In this document: positions 1 to 11,670 of the stretch, in pieces
Layout of the letters: the number at the start of each line of letters is the position of its first letter
Numbering within the stretch: the stretch's first letter is position 1
Assembly (NCBI GenBank): GCA_002914805.1
Contig: JXTB01000136.1
Location: 627,573 to 691,572 of the forward strand
Origin: Parasponia andersonii
Taxonomy: Eukaryota; Streptophyta; Magnoliopsida; Rosales; Cannabaceae
Direction of reading: 5' to 3'
DNA: 64,000 nt
Notes under the pieces: model-generated
The model's database searches: none
What the model was told of the DNA's origin: nothing
The model's input: the letters and a program-made list of their open reading frames with translations, nothing else
Made by a program: the position numbers and the translations under genes

Positions 1-2960
1 CATCGAAATATGATCGAAAATTTAGACCAGCTAATCGAAAATGCATCGAAAAAATGTCGAAATGAAGTCAAAAATTTCTAAATCGTCTTCTACTATAAAT
101 GCCTTAAATTCAAAAAAAATAAAACCCTCAAATCATATTTTACTTACCTTCTTTTGGGGACTCATTTTTCTGAACGTAATCCTAAACAGTGAGAGAGATT
201 TACGATAGACGGCACGACGAGTTTCGTCTTCCTTGGTTAACGACACGATGAGTTTTTGGCTCTTCAGAAAAGGAGACGAAAGAGAGAGTTGGAGAGAGAG
301 AGAAATGAGGAGTTTCTGAAGGAAAATGCATATTTTCTCTTAGGTATTAGTAAGGGTATTTTCGTCCGCAAACATATTTTTCAAATATTTTTTAACTTGT
401 GCATACGGGCCAAAATAAGGGTATTACGAAGCATATTTAACCTAATTTCTCTATAGAAATCAATCTATAGTCATTTTATACTATTTTATGTGTGAATTTA
501 ATTTTAAATATGGAAGAATCAATATAGACGAATATCGATCAAAACTTGCTACTATATCTTTATAAGCAAACTCGAGCAAAGGAGGATGTTCATGAAAATA
601 TCAAAATTTTGGCTTAATTTTTGAATTATCATTTAATGCCTTTCTGCATTTTCATTAGTTAGAAAACTTTTAAGCTCCGTTTAAAATTTGAATTTTTAGA
701 GAAAATGAAAAAAAAAATTTAATAGATTTTATTTTCTCTTGTTTGGATTGAAATAAAAATTAATTGAAATTTTTTTCTAAAAATAAAAAAACAAAAACTT
801 ATTTTGATGTTATTTTTTAGTATATAGAATATTACGTATTAATTAGTAAAATAAAAAATTTGAAAATAAAGTTGTATAAACTTTTAAGAAAAGTATTTTC
901 TTCTTTCCTTTTTCATGACTTTTTTTCTTTCAAAATTCGGTTCCAACCAGAATGTTAATTAGTTATCCAATTTAGAAAATCCACTGCATATAATATTCCA
1001 AAATTTTGTACATTTTCCGTTTCAGTCTTCTTATTTGAAAATTTAACATTTGTTCTTCCTGAAAGCCAGTCGTTCGGTTTTAGGTCTTCACACGTAAACA
1101 AAGAACATGATTAGGGGTTAAGGAAAATCCAAAATCTAGCTGATCTTATAAATAGGTTTGTGGGTAAAATATGGTACACGTCTCAGATCCTTTATACCTA
1201 TCTCATATATTAACATGTGAGCTGTACTTTCTTCAGGAAAAAAATAAAAAACGTGAGCTGTCACTTTTAGAATACTATAATTCAATTTTCCTTAAACAAA
1301 AAATAATAATAATAGTAACAACTCTTTTTCCAGTTATTCTCCCCAAAAGAAAAAACTCTCTAACCATAATTAGGTTTGATTGGCATTCTTTTTGTAAAAA
1401 AAAATATATTTTATCAAAATCGAAATGTTCAAATTTATCACATTACCATAGCAAAATATGAAAGTTTTTTCAGGAGAAAATATTTAAAATATCTGCTTAT
1501 ACGGAAATACATTTTTTCAAAAAAATCAATTTTAGGAAATACAAAAAATATTTTTTGAATTTTGCAAACCGATTCAAAAGCATCCTTTGATATATTTTTC
1601 TCGACTAATTCTTCAAAATGCTAGAAATACTTTACTAAAATGTCTTCGAATATCACAAAATTTGTATCTAAGCACTATTTGTATTAATTTTTTTTTATCA
1701 TTTTATTATTTATTTTATTTTATCTCAAAATAGATATTTTAATCTTTAAGTTTGGTTTCATATTTTAATTTATATTTTAAAATATTTTTTAAATAAATAT
1801 AAATATAAGTAATAATAGAGACACACAAAATATAAACACAAAACATTGCTCAATCATGTTTCATTAATTTTAACCACCTATAATTCTTGAAGGATCTCAT
1901 TATATATACGAGTACCTTAAAATATATGCTACATCGTTGTTTATATATTTTGTGTGCATTATTTTATGTCTCTAGCGTTGCTCATAATACATGCTATATC
2001 ATTGTTTATATATTTTGTGTGCATTATCACATGTGTCTCTAGTATTACTCATATATATATATATAAATATATAAATAGCTACATCAGTACTTCTTTTTAT
2101 TAGAAAAAAATAACATTGAAAAGATCTTTCTGAGGCTTTTTTTATTATTATTTTTTCTTATAACTCTTCTAGCTTATAACCAAATTTTCTCTAAAAGAAA
2201 AAGATTATTATTGTGCTAAAATGTGTGCTTACTTTCTTCTTTCTTTCCCTACAAAATCATATTTTCTTATTCTGTCAATTAGGAATAACTTTACACATAT
2301 CTTAGCTTCTTTTGTTCTTCTATTAGGGAAACAAGGTGTTTCTCTTGTAATGCTTGTAGCAATCTTCTAGTAATAAAGAACTCCTTTCTCCTATAAAGAA
2401 AAAATCAATATAATTTATTATGTATATTTTTTTATAATAAAAAAATAAAAAAATAACATTAATAATATATATATTTTTATACTCTTTATTATAATTATTG
2501 GATCAATTTTAAATAATAATTAAATGACTAAAAAAAATACATACATAACTAAATTGTCAACCTATATATATATGTTTTGAGATCTTGTCTCTTTTGTTTT
2601 CTTTATAAATTGTCCATCTAAAAGCAAAAGAGAAAAAACCTCCCTCCAGAGTCGAGTGTCTATCTTCTCAATTATAACTTCCCAAATGGGAAAACAATAA
2701 TAAACTAATAATAATAATAATAGTATATTTAAAGAGAAAAACCACCCAAGACCATACAAAATGAAAACCAAAAATAATTGTAAAGTGAAAAACAATGACA
2801 AATATCGATAATGACGGAAGCATTGTCAATGGGACAAACATAAAACCAAATTCTTTTTGCAATAACCCACAAGATTAAATACGGATTTAGGGGGAGACAA
2901 TTATACAAACGAAATTTCTTAATGAGTAATTAGAGCGTATAGCTTGGTGTTTTGCCTTTC
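1..2960. other. AT-rich intergenic spacer
   Basis: No reading frame here looks like a gene. The longest ones are low-complexity products of A/T runs. The stretch contains many poly-A/poly-T runs and a short AT microsatellite near 2047-2070. A GA-rich segment lies near 275-305. A 65-bp tandem duplication at 1924-2053 is listed separately. Confidence 0.6.
1924..2053. repeat. 65-bp tandem duplication
   Basis: Two adjacent copies share the core tgtttatatattttgtgtgc and the tail tctctag. The copies begin near 1924 and 1990 and differ by several substitutions. No coding content is visible. Confidence 0.75.
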
Positions 2961-2972
2961 GGAGAACTTCAA

Positions 2973-2980
2973 GTGGGCCC
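2973..2980. promoter_or_regulatory. GTGGGCCC motif (TCP-type site)
   Basis: GTGGGCCC matches the class I TCP / site II consensus that is common in promoters of broadly expressed plant genes. It lies about 680 bp upstream of the MORN gene start. Its use is inferred only from the motif. Confidence 0.35.
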
Positions 2981-3149
2981 CAGTATCGTTGAGAACGACC
3001 CTTGACTGCCGTCTGATGCAACCAAAACGAACGGTGATGGGACCCTTGATCCTATCTGAGACCATACCACCATCATTGTACGGATTACGAAACCAAATTT
3101 TTTTAAAAAGTTAGGGCAAAAAAAAAAAACAGAAAGAAAGAGAGATCGT

Positions 3150-3159
3150 GGCACGTGCC
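3150..3159. promoter_or_regulatory. Palindromic G-box-like element
   Basis: A perfect 10-bp palindrome GGCACGTGCC with a CACGTG core, the binding site of bHLH/bZIP factors. It sits about 500 bp upstream of the MORN-protein start codon and about 190 bp upstream of the likely TATA region, a plausible position for a functional element. Confidence 0.45.
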
Positions 3160-3295
3160 GGTCTGAACAGCAAAGCGAAAAGGTGTTTGATTCTAGATCT
3201 GACGGCTGTAATTTCCCATTACATATCCGACGGTCATAAGCCCTAATTCAAATCCCACCGTTGAGTCTAATCGAACGGCGAGGATTGAATCTCAG

Positions 3296-3296
<1 letters not shown>

Positions 3297-3329
<33 letters not shown>
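3297..3329 (+). repeat. (CT)n microsatellite in promoter/leader
   Basis: About 33 bases of uninterrupted CT dinucleotides just upstream of the TATA-like stretch. A second, imperfect CT run follows at about 3401-3424. Pyrimidine (Y) patches of this kind are typical of plant core promoters and leaders. Confidence 0.9.
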
Positions 3330-3332
<3 letters not shown>

Positions 3333-3342
3333 CTTATTTCAC

Positions 3343-3355
3343 GATAAATAAATAA
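3343..3355 (+). promoter_or_regulatory. TATA-like element of the MORN gene
   Basis: The stretch gataaataaataa is the only TATA-like sequence close to the gene. It is followed by a CT-rich patch about 25-40 bp downstream, where transcription would be expected to begin. This would give a 5' leader of roughly 270 bases that contains the small upstream ORF. Confidence 0.4.
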
Positions 3356-3512
3356 TCAAAACCCGGTCTACTTCTCCTCTTCTCACAGGTTCACACACTC
3401 CCTCTCTCTCTCACTCTCTCTCTCTAAGACATTCCATATTGAGTCTTTGCGCTTTTAAGTTGCGCTAACGTGCGCCGGTTCTTTACACACTGCTTATCTT
3501 GCGCCGCCTGAG

Positions 3513-3578
3513 ATGTCGCCGGAGGAGCTCAGGGCGATGACGCTTTTGATAAGAATCTCCCGTTACAGGCGAGCTTAA
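3513..3578 (+). CDS. Upstream ORF (21 codons) in MORN gene leader
   Basis: An ATG at 3513 opens a 21-codon frame ending in TAA at 3578, 77 bases before the main ATG. The peptide begins MSPEEL and ends with the basic tail RISRYRRA. Its local sequence is GC-rich and codon-like, unlike the simple repeats around it. A second in-frame ATG is codon 9. If the transcript starts near the TATA-like site, ribosomes would meet this ORF before the main start, so it could damp translation of the MORN protein. Whether the peptide is conserved cannot be judged here. Confidence 0.45.
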   Translation: MSPEELRAMTLLIRISRYRRA

Positions 3579-3655
3579 CTAAAGAGAACTAGAGAGAGAA
3601 AGAAAGAAAGAAAAAGAAAGATCGGACGGCTGAGATTTGACGACTGTTTTCGGCA

Positions 3656-5827
3656 ATGGACGGCCAGATGAGTAGTGGTAGTAGTCAGGCGAAGCTCACG
3701 AGGACCCAATCTTCGCTCCTCCGGTCATCTCCGACCATCCGATCGTCCATTCACAGCCTCTCCTCCGTCGCCGAGGAGGACCTCGTGGCCGTCGAAGACG
3801 ACGAGGAGGAGGAGAACAAGAAGAAGCCGAAGTGTAAGAACCCGGTCCGGTCTGGTTCGACTCCCCGGACCGGTCGACCCGGCCGGTTAACCCAACAGTT
3901 CGTCGCCATGGCCGCGCTCTCTCTCTTAACCCTACTCTTCTTCTTATTCTTCTTCTTCGTCTTCTACCTCCGGAGAGGGGAAGAGGTTTCGACTTCGGAG
4001 AATCTCCTCCTGGCTCTGATTTTCGTGGCCGTGACGCTCTTCTTGGCGAGCAAGAACAAGGGTTTAATCCACCATAGCTTCTCGATTATCAAGCACTCGT
4101 GGGACGAGAACGCGAAACGTTTCGGGTTCTCGAAGAACAATGCGGCGACGGCGGCTCCGGTCCAGTGGTTCATCGGCGATTCGAACCCGAATAAGGCGTT
4201 GAAAGAGACCCAGAGGCGGATTATTCGAGAAGGGGTGGAATTTTACAGCAATGGCGATTTCTACGAGGGTGAGTTCCATAAGGGGAGGAGCAATGGGAGT
4301 GGGGTTTATAATTTCTTCGTGAATGGAAGGTATGAGGGGGATTGGATCGATGGGAGGTATGATGGGTATGGGATTGAGAGCTGGGCTAGAGGGAGTCGTT
4401 ATAAGGGTCAGTATAGGCAAGGTCTTAGGCATGGCTATGGAGTTTATAGGTTCTATACAGGGGACTCTTATGCCGGAGAGTGGTGTAGTGGGCAAAGCCA
4501 TGGCTTTGGAGTTCAGACTTGCGCCGATGGTAGCTGTTTTATTGGGGAGTTCAAGTGTGGTGTCAAACATGGCCTTGGCTGCTACCATTTCAGGTAAATT
4601 CTTGAACTTTGTTTAAGCCCCAAATTTTCCCAATTCTTGTTATTTTGTTAATTTTTTAGGGTCACTGGTGGAATCTTGAATTTGTGTCCTGAAATTTTGA
4701 ATTCATGGTTATAATTATATTCAGTGTGTATGCATCTTGACGGTCTTCGCTTCAATTGTGTTCTTCTTAAGTTGTTGAAACATCTTTTTTTCGATTTTAC
4801 ATGTATTGTTTAATTTGCTTCCTATGCATGATTGAATAAAAAACGGCAACATTCAATTCATATTCATTGGATTGAAGGAAGAATCTTTACGGGTCTGCAA
4901 AAGTACCAACACTTCTTTAAGTGTTATTTCCTTTTAAGTCTATTATACCCATGTCCTGCCTTTTTATGTACTGAAAATAATTCGAATGTTTAGACGAGTT
5001 GATAAATCTAGCTCTGTAAAGTTATTAATTCCTCAATAGTTTATATTTTAAAGCAAGTAAAAAACTAGTACACCTTTTTATTGTGTTGTCAAATATCTCA
5101 TGGATTAATGGTTAAATTGGAGTGTAAAGTTGTTAATATTCGTTTGATTTTAGCTCAAAATGTTGCTGTTTTTTTCTGTTTTTCTTGATTAGCTCAATTC
5201 TATTGATCCTCTGTCTAAGTGGTTTTGAAGGTTCATTTCCAAGACAAGTTAGCAAGTTAACTTGTTTCCTTTTTGTTCTTTTTGGTTCAGAAATGGAGAT
5301 AGATATGCAGGAGAATATTTTGGGGACAAAATTCATGGATTTGGGGTCTATCACTTTGCCAACGGCCATTGTTATGAAGGGTCTTGGCATGAAGGCCGAA
5401 AGCAAGGCTCTGGCATGTACACTTTCAGAAATGGCGATACTAGATGTGGTGAATGGGATGGTGGTACTCTTAAGCACTCTTTACCACCATTAACTGATGC
5501 AGTGCTTAGAGCAGTTCAGGTATATTTCTTCTTCACTCTGATATCTGTTTCAGTACGTCTGTCGTTTGAGCAGATTTGATGTCGTTTTGCATATTTGAAT
5601 TCTGATCCAAGTACTTCTTCTTGTCGTTTTCCTTGGATGAAAAACCACAGGCTGCTAGGAAAACAGCTGAGAATGCTATTAACCTTCGCCGGGTTGATGA
5701 ACAAGTGAACAAGGCAGTCATGGCTGCAAATAGAGCTGCCACAGCTGCTAGAGTTGCTGCGGTCAAAGCTGTCCAAAATCGCATGGACGGGAAATTTTGT
5801 GACACAAATGTCTATGAGAAAGACTAG
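3656..5827 (+). CDS. MORN-repeat membrane protein (MRF1/SET7/9-like family)
   Basis: Three exons: 3656-4593, 5291-5519 and 5651-5827, with GT-AG introns and phases that join cleanly to give 447 aa. Residues 1-80 are polar with an acidic EDDEEEE cluster near 45-52. Two hydrophobic segments follow, about 82-106 (very Phe/Leu-rich) and 116-132, and should anchor it in a membrane. From residue 202 there are seven MORN repeats of 23 residues (pattern Y-x-G-E/D-W/Y...G-x-G-x-Y) plus a partial eighth, ending near residue 370. The C-terminal 58 residues are Ala-rich and helical, coiled-coil-like. Plant relatives are often annotated as 'histone H3K4 methyltransferase SET7/9 family', but no SET domain is present. 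The name comes from the MORN repeats only. Arabidopsis MRF1/MRF2 have this general make-up and have been linked to flowering time. MORN repeats usually bind phospholipids or proteins. The exact role here is inferred. Confidence 0.92.
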
Positions 5828-8800
5828 CTTTTGTTTCAAAGTGTACATTTTTTTTTTTTGGTTTCTTTAACTATTTTTAAGCACTTTGGAAATGTCACCC
5901 CGGTCGGCAAAAGCTAATTGGAGGTTGAAAAATGAGAGAGAAAAAAAAAGAGTATGTTTGAAGTTTCCATGATGATGATCAACATGTAACTTGTACATAC
6001 ACCATGTAAAATTCAATGGAATATGAGATTTGAAGGCTTTTTTTCATTTTCTTTTGGGTTTATTAATTTATTTTCCTGTTTCTTTACCTTCCACTTGGGA
6101 TTGTATGTGGGGTTACCTGCATGAATTTCCATTATAGTGTTCTGGAATGCAATTATGAGATCAGAGTTTTTGTTCCCAGCTTGTCTCCTGCAGCGTCATC
6201 ATCATTGTCATCAATGACAAAGGGTACTCGTAAAACTCGTCATTTTTTTGGTAATAGGGTAGGGTACTCCTAAAACTCAAAGGCTTATCTTGAGTTTCTA
6301 AGACATCTCTCTACAAAATTTTAATTAGAAATTAATATATTAGAAAACCCTTATCTTGAATTTCGGGGGGTCTTAAAAGAACTTGTACGAAATTGAAAAG
6401 TACATGGCAGTATCAATGGAAGATGAGAAACCAAAGAACCTAGACGGCTAGAACCTTTCTTTTCTCCCTTTTCTGCCGTTATAAAAAGGTAATAGAAGAA
6501 ATTGTCACTAAATTGTTTAGGACATTTTTTTTTTCCACAACGAATCTTAAATACTGAAAATAAATCTTATCTGAGCTCGACAGATCCGTTTGGTTGTTAA
6601 AAAGTGATATTAACAAAATCGTAAGCACAACTTCAGCAGATTTGGATATACATTAAAAAATAGTTATACGACCAAGTTTATGAGAATCTATGCAGACTGT
6701 TGGCGTTTGCTTAACGTTTTCTATGCAAAGAACTTTCACAGAGATCTAAGCTCGTGCCCATATTATTGACATAGGTAACGTGAGAAGATGTGAAGGATCT
6801 GGACTCCATAAGACTAATCCAATAGTATTGTTACATATCCACAAATGGCCAAATGTAAATAATATTAATCAAACCATTAGCTGAATTATGCTCTTTACAA
6901 ACATGCATACAGAGGGCAGTGTTATGTATTTCCTCAAGTGGTATGTAATAAAATGGGAGTATTTAAATTGGAACAACTTTCTAATATGGTTTGGAAATTG
7001 CTTATATTTCATTAATTTATGTTGGGGAGCCATGTGCCTCAGTCCCTTAGCTTTCATCTTCATGTTTAGGAATTAGGATTCTTTAAGATATGTATGTAAA
7101 ATTATTTCTGTCTCTCTCTCTCTCTCTCTATATATTAACAAATGGGCACATGTTGTGCGGTGGTGGGTGGGGTTATTGTACTGGCAAAAAAATCTCAACT
7201 TTTCATGGACGCTGGATCCACAATCCTATTGCATCTATTATATGGATCATTATAAAAGAACTTTTTCTTTTTTACTTTTCTTTTTAATGAGGTTTGAGTT
7301 GGGAGTTCTAGTTGGGAATTATGGCTAGTACAAAAGACGAATTTTATTCAGTATGCTCTATTGTCCCCAAGTAGTAGAAAACTATCTCCTTTAATGCTTT
7401 TCTTAAAAATATCACTTTTTGGACCAAAATACTCTCAATGTAATATAAGGAAGAAAAGTGCATCCGGAATCATTGAAATCCTATCGAAATATCATAAAAA
7501 GCAATCGAGAATTATCTTGAACATATCAAAACACAAGTCATAATCAATATTTTATAAAAAAGAACTGAAATTCACCAAATTTCCATCGAAGACCACAGAG
7601 GAATTTTGCAAATGTCAAAACCAGAATCAATTTTTTCTCGACATAAACTACCTCAAATATATCGAAACTTAGTAATGAATTATTTCAGACATACCCACAA
7701 CAATTAAACACATCAATTGATTACCTGTAATGTCGAGACAATCAAAATCAGATTCGGAACCAATATAGATGCTTAATCACTTGATGGTCTTTCTAAACTA
7801 TTTTTCGCTCAATTTGTTGGACTCCATCGGGTTTTCACTTTCAAAGATTATTCTTAAATGAAGACTCTCCTCGGATTTTTTAGAGATAGAGAGTAGAGGG
7901 ATTAAAGGACTTTAGGTCCTGATTTGTAAGTCTTTAAAGTCTTTTTTTTTTTTTTTCCTCTTTGGAAAATGAGATCAGGTGTCATCACGCTCTACTAGTA
8001 CCATTGGTACCACAGGTGGGATCAAGAAAGGGACATGATTAAGTCTTTAAGACTTTAGATTATAATTTGTAAGTTCACAGATAAATATTAGAAAGGGAGA
8101 TAATATTGCTCAACACCAAAACCTTAATTACAATATCAATGTTAGACACATTAGTGTTGAATACTCATACTAATATTAGTATAAGTTCTATCTATAAAAG
8201 AACAATGCTAAAGACGCACTTGCAGTAGTGAGCAGTGCTAAAGTTCGTATAAAATAGAAAGTAAGTCGCACATCCAATTTTAGATTGTGAAGCTCATACA
8301 TTCAATAGCATGTGTGCTAAGCATATATAACTCAATTTAGTCATTTATATATATAAAGAAATAATTCCGTACCCAAAATTATCCTGTGCTTACACTTTCA
8401 TATAAGATTACGACCAAGATTTAAATCTCTCTTGCCCTTTTAAACTTCCAACCACTCCACATGAAGTATTTTCTCAAAAGCCAGTCCAAGATATAAAAAT
8501 ATACTATTCATCAAAAAGGACCAAGAAAAGAGAGATAAATTAGGAAAAGGACATGAACTCTCTCTCTCTCTTGTACTGAGATTTACTTTTAAAATAGGTA
8601 TTTTAATAAGATAGGTTTCCTCCCTGTTTGACTAAAATCGTCTAGAATGTAGATCCTTTTGGTGGGTTTGGTTCAAAAATCCCGGTAGTAGATGGGAACT
8701 AAGTTCAGGTCCCTCATCATATGGCCCTGACCTGGCCTTGTTCCCATCATGCTGCTCTTACTTCATTAAATAAATGAATTTTTTAATACAAATATTTTAT

Positions 8801-10967
8801 TCATTTTTTAGTTATACTATAAAGAAACAAGGAGTAATAAGATATAAAATAATAAGAACATAACATAAGATATGCTTTGTTTCTATAAGTTATGCCTTGA
8901 AGCATGTCCTTACCGTATTGTAATGGACATTCAATTTGGGCATCATTATGGGTTGAAGATTTATGTGGTTTTCATCTGTTTGGTCGCCTTGTGAGGGCTC
9001 AATTTCTGACCAGTGGGACTGAGAGGAGCCGATTCAAGTTTATGTCTCTCTCTTTATTAAGTCCATATAAATGAATAAATAAATATTTTCTTTTCCTTTT
9101 TTGCATCTGAAGCTGTAATATCCGGTCAAATTTTCTGAATCCCCATAAAATTGTTTGCTAAAAACTAAGCTGCAAGACGGGGGCTGGGACAATTTTTCTT
9201 CTATTTATAACAACAAAAAATTGATGGAGATTGGGGAAGATATTAACTGGGAAATATTTAAGGAACCAAGCAAGGAAATAAAAAAGAAAATAGTTTTCTT
9301 CTATTTTAAAAACCCTAGCCCCTTCTCAAGAAATTTCTCTTCTACCTGCTTGTAAACTCCCATATATTAATATTTACATTCCGCCGTAGAGATAGATATT
9401 CCTCAGGATTATTTATTTATTTTTTTAGGTTAATAATAATAATGATACTTGAATTATATTTATTATATTATTTTAGTTCTATATTTATTGTATTATTTTA
9501 ATTCTCAAAATTTTAAATTACGTAATAATGATTACTGAATTATGTAATTGTTATAATAATGATCAATTTATCACAAATTTTTAGCTTTTTTTAATAAAAA
9601 AATAGTTATAGACAAAACATATAATTAGACATTATTTATTTTTATGAGTCATAATCTCATTCTCAACCATAGTTACTAAACTGTATACTTTACACATAAC
9701 TCATTTTTGTTAAAAAATTAATAATTTGTGAAAAAAAATGATCATTGCTGTAATAATTGCTTGAGTCTCGGTAGTCTACTGTATAAGTTAAAAATTTAGA
9801 ATCTTATTTTTTATCACACTTACTAAATCGTATGTTTTGTAATGATTAACTTATGTTAAATATTTAATAATTTATGACAAAATTGTCGTTGTTACAAATA
9901 ATTACATAATTAAGGGGCCAGTACTGTGTAAATTGAAAATTCAATGGCCAAAATAGTACAACAAATATAAATCAGGAGTTATTAATATTATTAAACTTTT
10001 GTTTGTTGTTTATTTTTTTTTCTCATTTCACTATTAATAATCCTTCTTTTGTGTGAAGACCCTATATTTAAATCTATGGGTATTTTGTCCTACTTGATCT
10101 AGATTTGTATGGGTTGTATTTGTTTTCTTTATTTTCGTATGGTTTCCATGTTATATTTTAATTTGAGGTTTTTGTAGTTTAGATCTGGAACATTTTATGT
10201 AGTTCAAGATCGATTCCTACAAAAGATCTGTCACATTACGAAAGAACCAATTTCAGTGACAGATGATGAGTTTGAAGAGTGAATAGATGTCTTTCACAAA
10301 GCTCCGATTATACCCATGTTAGGTTTTGTATTTTCTTCTTGATCGATAGTCAAATAAAATAATTTTACGATTATTCATTTATTGTAACTGGTTATTTGTA
10401 TTTCGATTATTAATGAAGTGAATTATTATATTGGATTATTCATTTAATGAATGAAATTTTAGTTTGATAAAAAAAAAAACGAGTGTTACTAACAAATGCA
10501 AATATCTTGGAAGGCTTAATGCACGAGTGTTGAAACTTGTTCTAATATATTCCATTTAATTACAAGTTATACATTAAATTCCTTGTCTTTTGCTGTATCT
10601 CAAAACTTAATTGATTTCCCTAAGAAAAAGCCTAGCTAACTTTTAATAAATCAGCTGTTTCGCTCCAAAAAAAAAATCGGCTATTTTAATATATTTAGCT
10701 ATAGGCCGGCGTTAACTTTAATTAAACCTATAATTCTTTTCCTTAGCTTGTAGCTTTATCTCTGTGTGAAAGAAAAGGTGAACAAAACAAAAACAGTTAA
10801 CGGACAAATACTATGAAACAATGAAATATTTCTCCAGCTAATGGACGTATTGACTTTTCAATTTTATTATAATTATTATTAAGCTTTACTTTGAAAGTTT
10901 GAAGACTATTTGAACTTAATATCCTTCGTGGCGGTGAATTATGATTTTTATACTTTGTCTGCAATCA
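5828..10967. other. 3' UTR of MORN gene, then gene-poor AT-rich spacer
   Basis: The first ~200 bases are the likely 3' UTR, T-rich and with AATGGAATA-like poly(A) context near 6015. After that no reading frame has recognisable protein character. CT microsatellites occur near 7111-7128 and 8560-8572. The segment near 10090-10480, which ends in an A tract, is listed separately. Confidence 0.55.
10090..10480 (+). mobile_element. Possible 3' end of a LINE or other poly(A) retrosequence
   Basis: This segment is less AT-simple than its surroundings and ends with gaaattttagtttgat followed by an 11-base A tract (about 10469-10479). That is the shape of the 3' end of a poly(A)-tailed retrotransposon. 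No reverse-transcriptase motif is readable and I found no target duplication, so the call is tentative. Confidence 0.25.
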
Positions 10968-10972
10968 CATTT

Positions 10973-11514
10973 TCTTGATATACGTGTGAATATAAGTAAA
11001 AGGGCAATCATCGTAGTAATAATGAATAAGACAGCCGTCGTATCAATAATAAAAAGTAGTGTTCTTACTATCTTTCAAGTCCTATAAATAGAGACTTTAT
11101 TCATCATTCTCTTCATCCCAAAACTTGAAAGCATTTCAAGTTCTCTCTTCTAATTAAATTATTTATTTCTCTTTATTTCTCCTTTCAAAAAGAGTAGAAT
11201 TTCTTTGTGAAATAAGAAATTTCAAAAAGTGGCAGTGTAAGGTGTGAGTGAGAAAATACTTGTAAGAAAGTGCTTTGGTATATTGGGATCATTAGGTAGA
11301 AAAGAGAGAAATTTATGTGATTGTAGAAACTTTTCATATAGTGAAATTCTTTTCTGAGAAACAGTGATTTTTCTCCTAATTCGGGAATTTTCTATTTAAA
11401 TTCTTATGTTGTGAGATTGGTTTCTATTCCTTATTATTATTTCTCTATTATTCAGACATTTCTTTGAAGTGAGATCCAGGGAGCGGCGAATCTGAGTCAG
11501 TCAGATTCCCAACA
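10973..11514 (+). repeat. 5' LTR of the small copia element
   Basis: 542 bp. It contains a likely promoter motif cctataaataga near 11083-11094 and ends CCCAACA. It carries two copies of a 27-bp unit in U3 (11002-11028 and 11029-11055), against four in the partner LTR. Sequence match to 12854-13448 continues along the whole length with scattered substitutions. Confidence 0.88.
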
Positions 11515-11516
11515 AG

Positions 11517-11528
11517 TGGTATCAGAGT
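11517..11528 (+). promoter_or_regulatory. Primer-binding site (initiator tRNA-Met type)
   Basis: TGGTATCAGAGT begins two bases after the end of the 5' LTR. It matches the initiator-methionine tRNA 3'-end complement used by most plant copia elements. Confidence 0.8.
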
Positions 11529-11670
11529 GGGGTTCTTTGGTGCACTATAGCTTGGTGTTAGTCTAAGAAATTCTATGTAAGGAGGTTGTGTTCAAGTGGG
11601 AGCATTTGAACTCTTTAATCCTTCTTGGAAATTTTCTTAGCGGTTTTTCAAGTTAAAAGTACGAAGCAAG

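Noticed and set aside
256..456. 66-codon frame in a GA-rich stretch (MALQKRRRKRELERERNEE...)
   Set aside because: It starts at a non-ATG codon, is made of GA repeats and T-rich sequence, and has no support from neighbours.
2562..3154. Three reverse-strand frames upstream of the MORN gene
   Set aside because: Hydrophobic products of A/T-rich spacer and promoter sequence with no recognisable domain.
4064..4588. 174-codon reverse-strand frame opposite the MORN gene
   Set aside because: A shadow of the real exon: its Pro/Ile-rich make-up mirrors the glycine-rich MORN codons on the plus strand.
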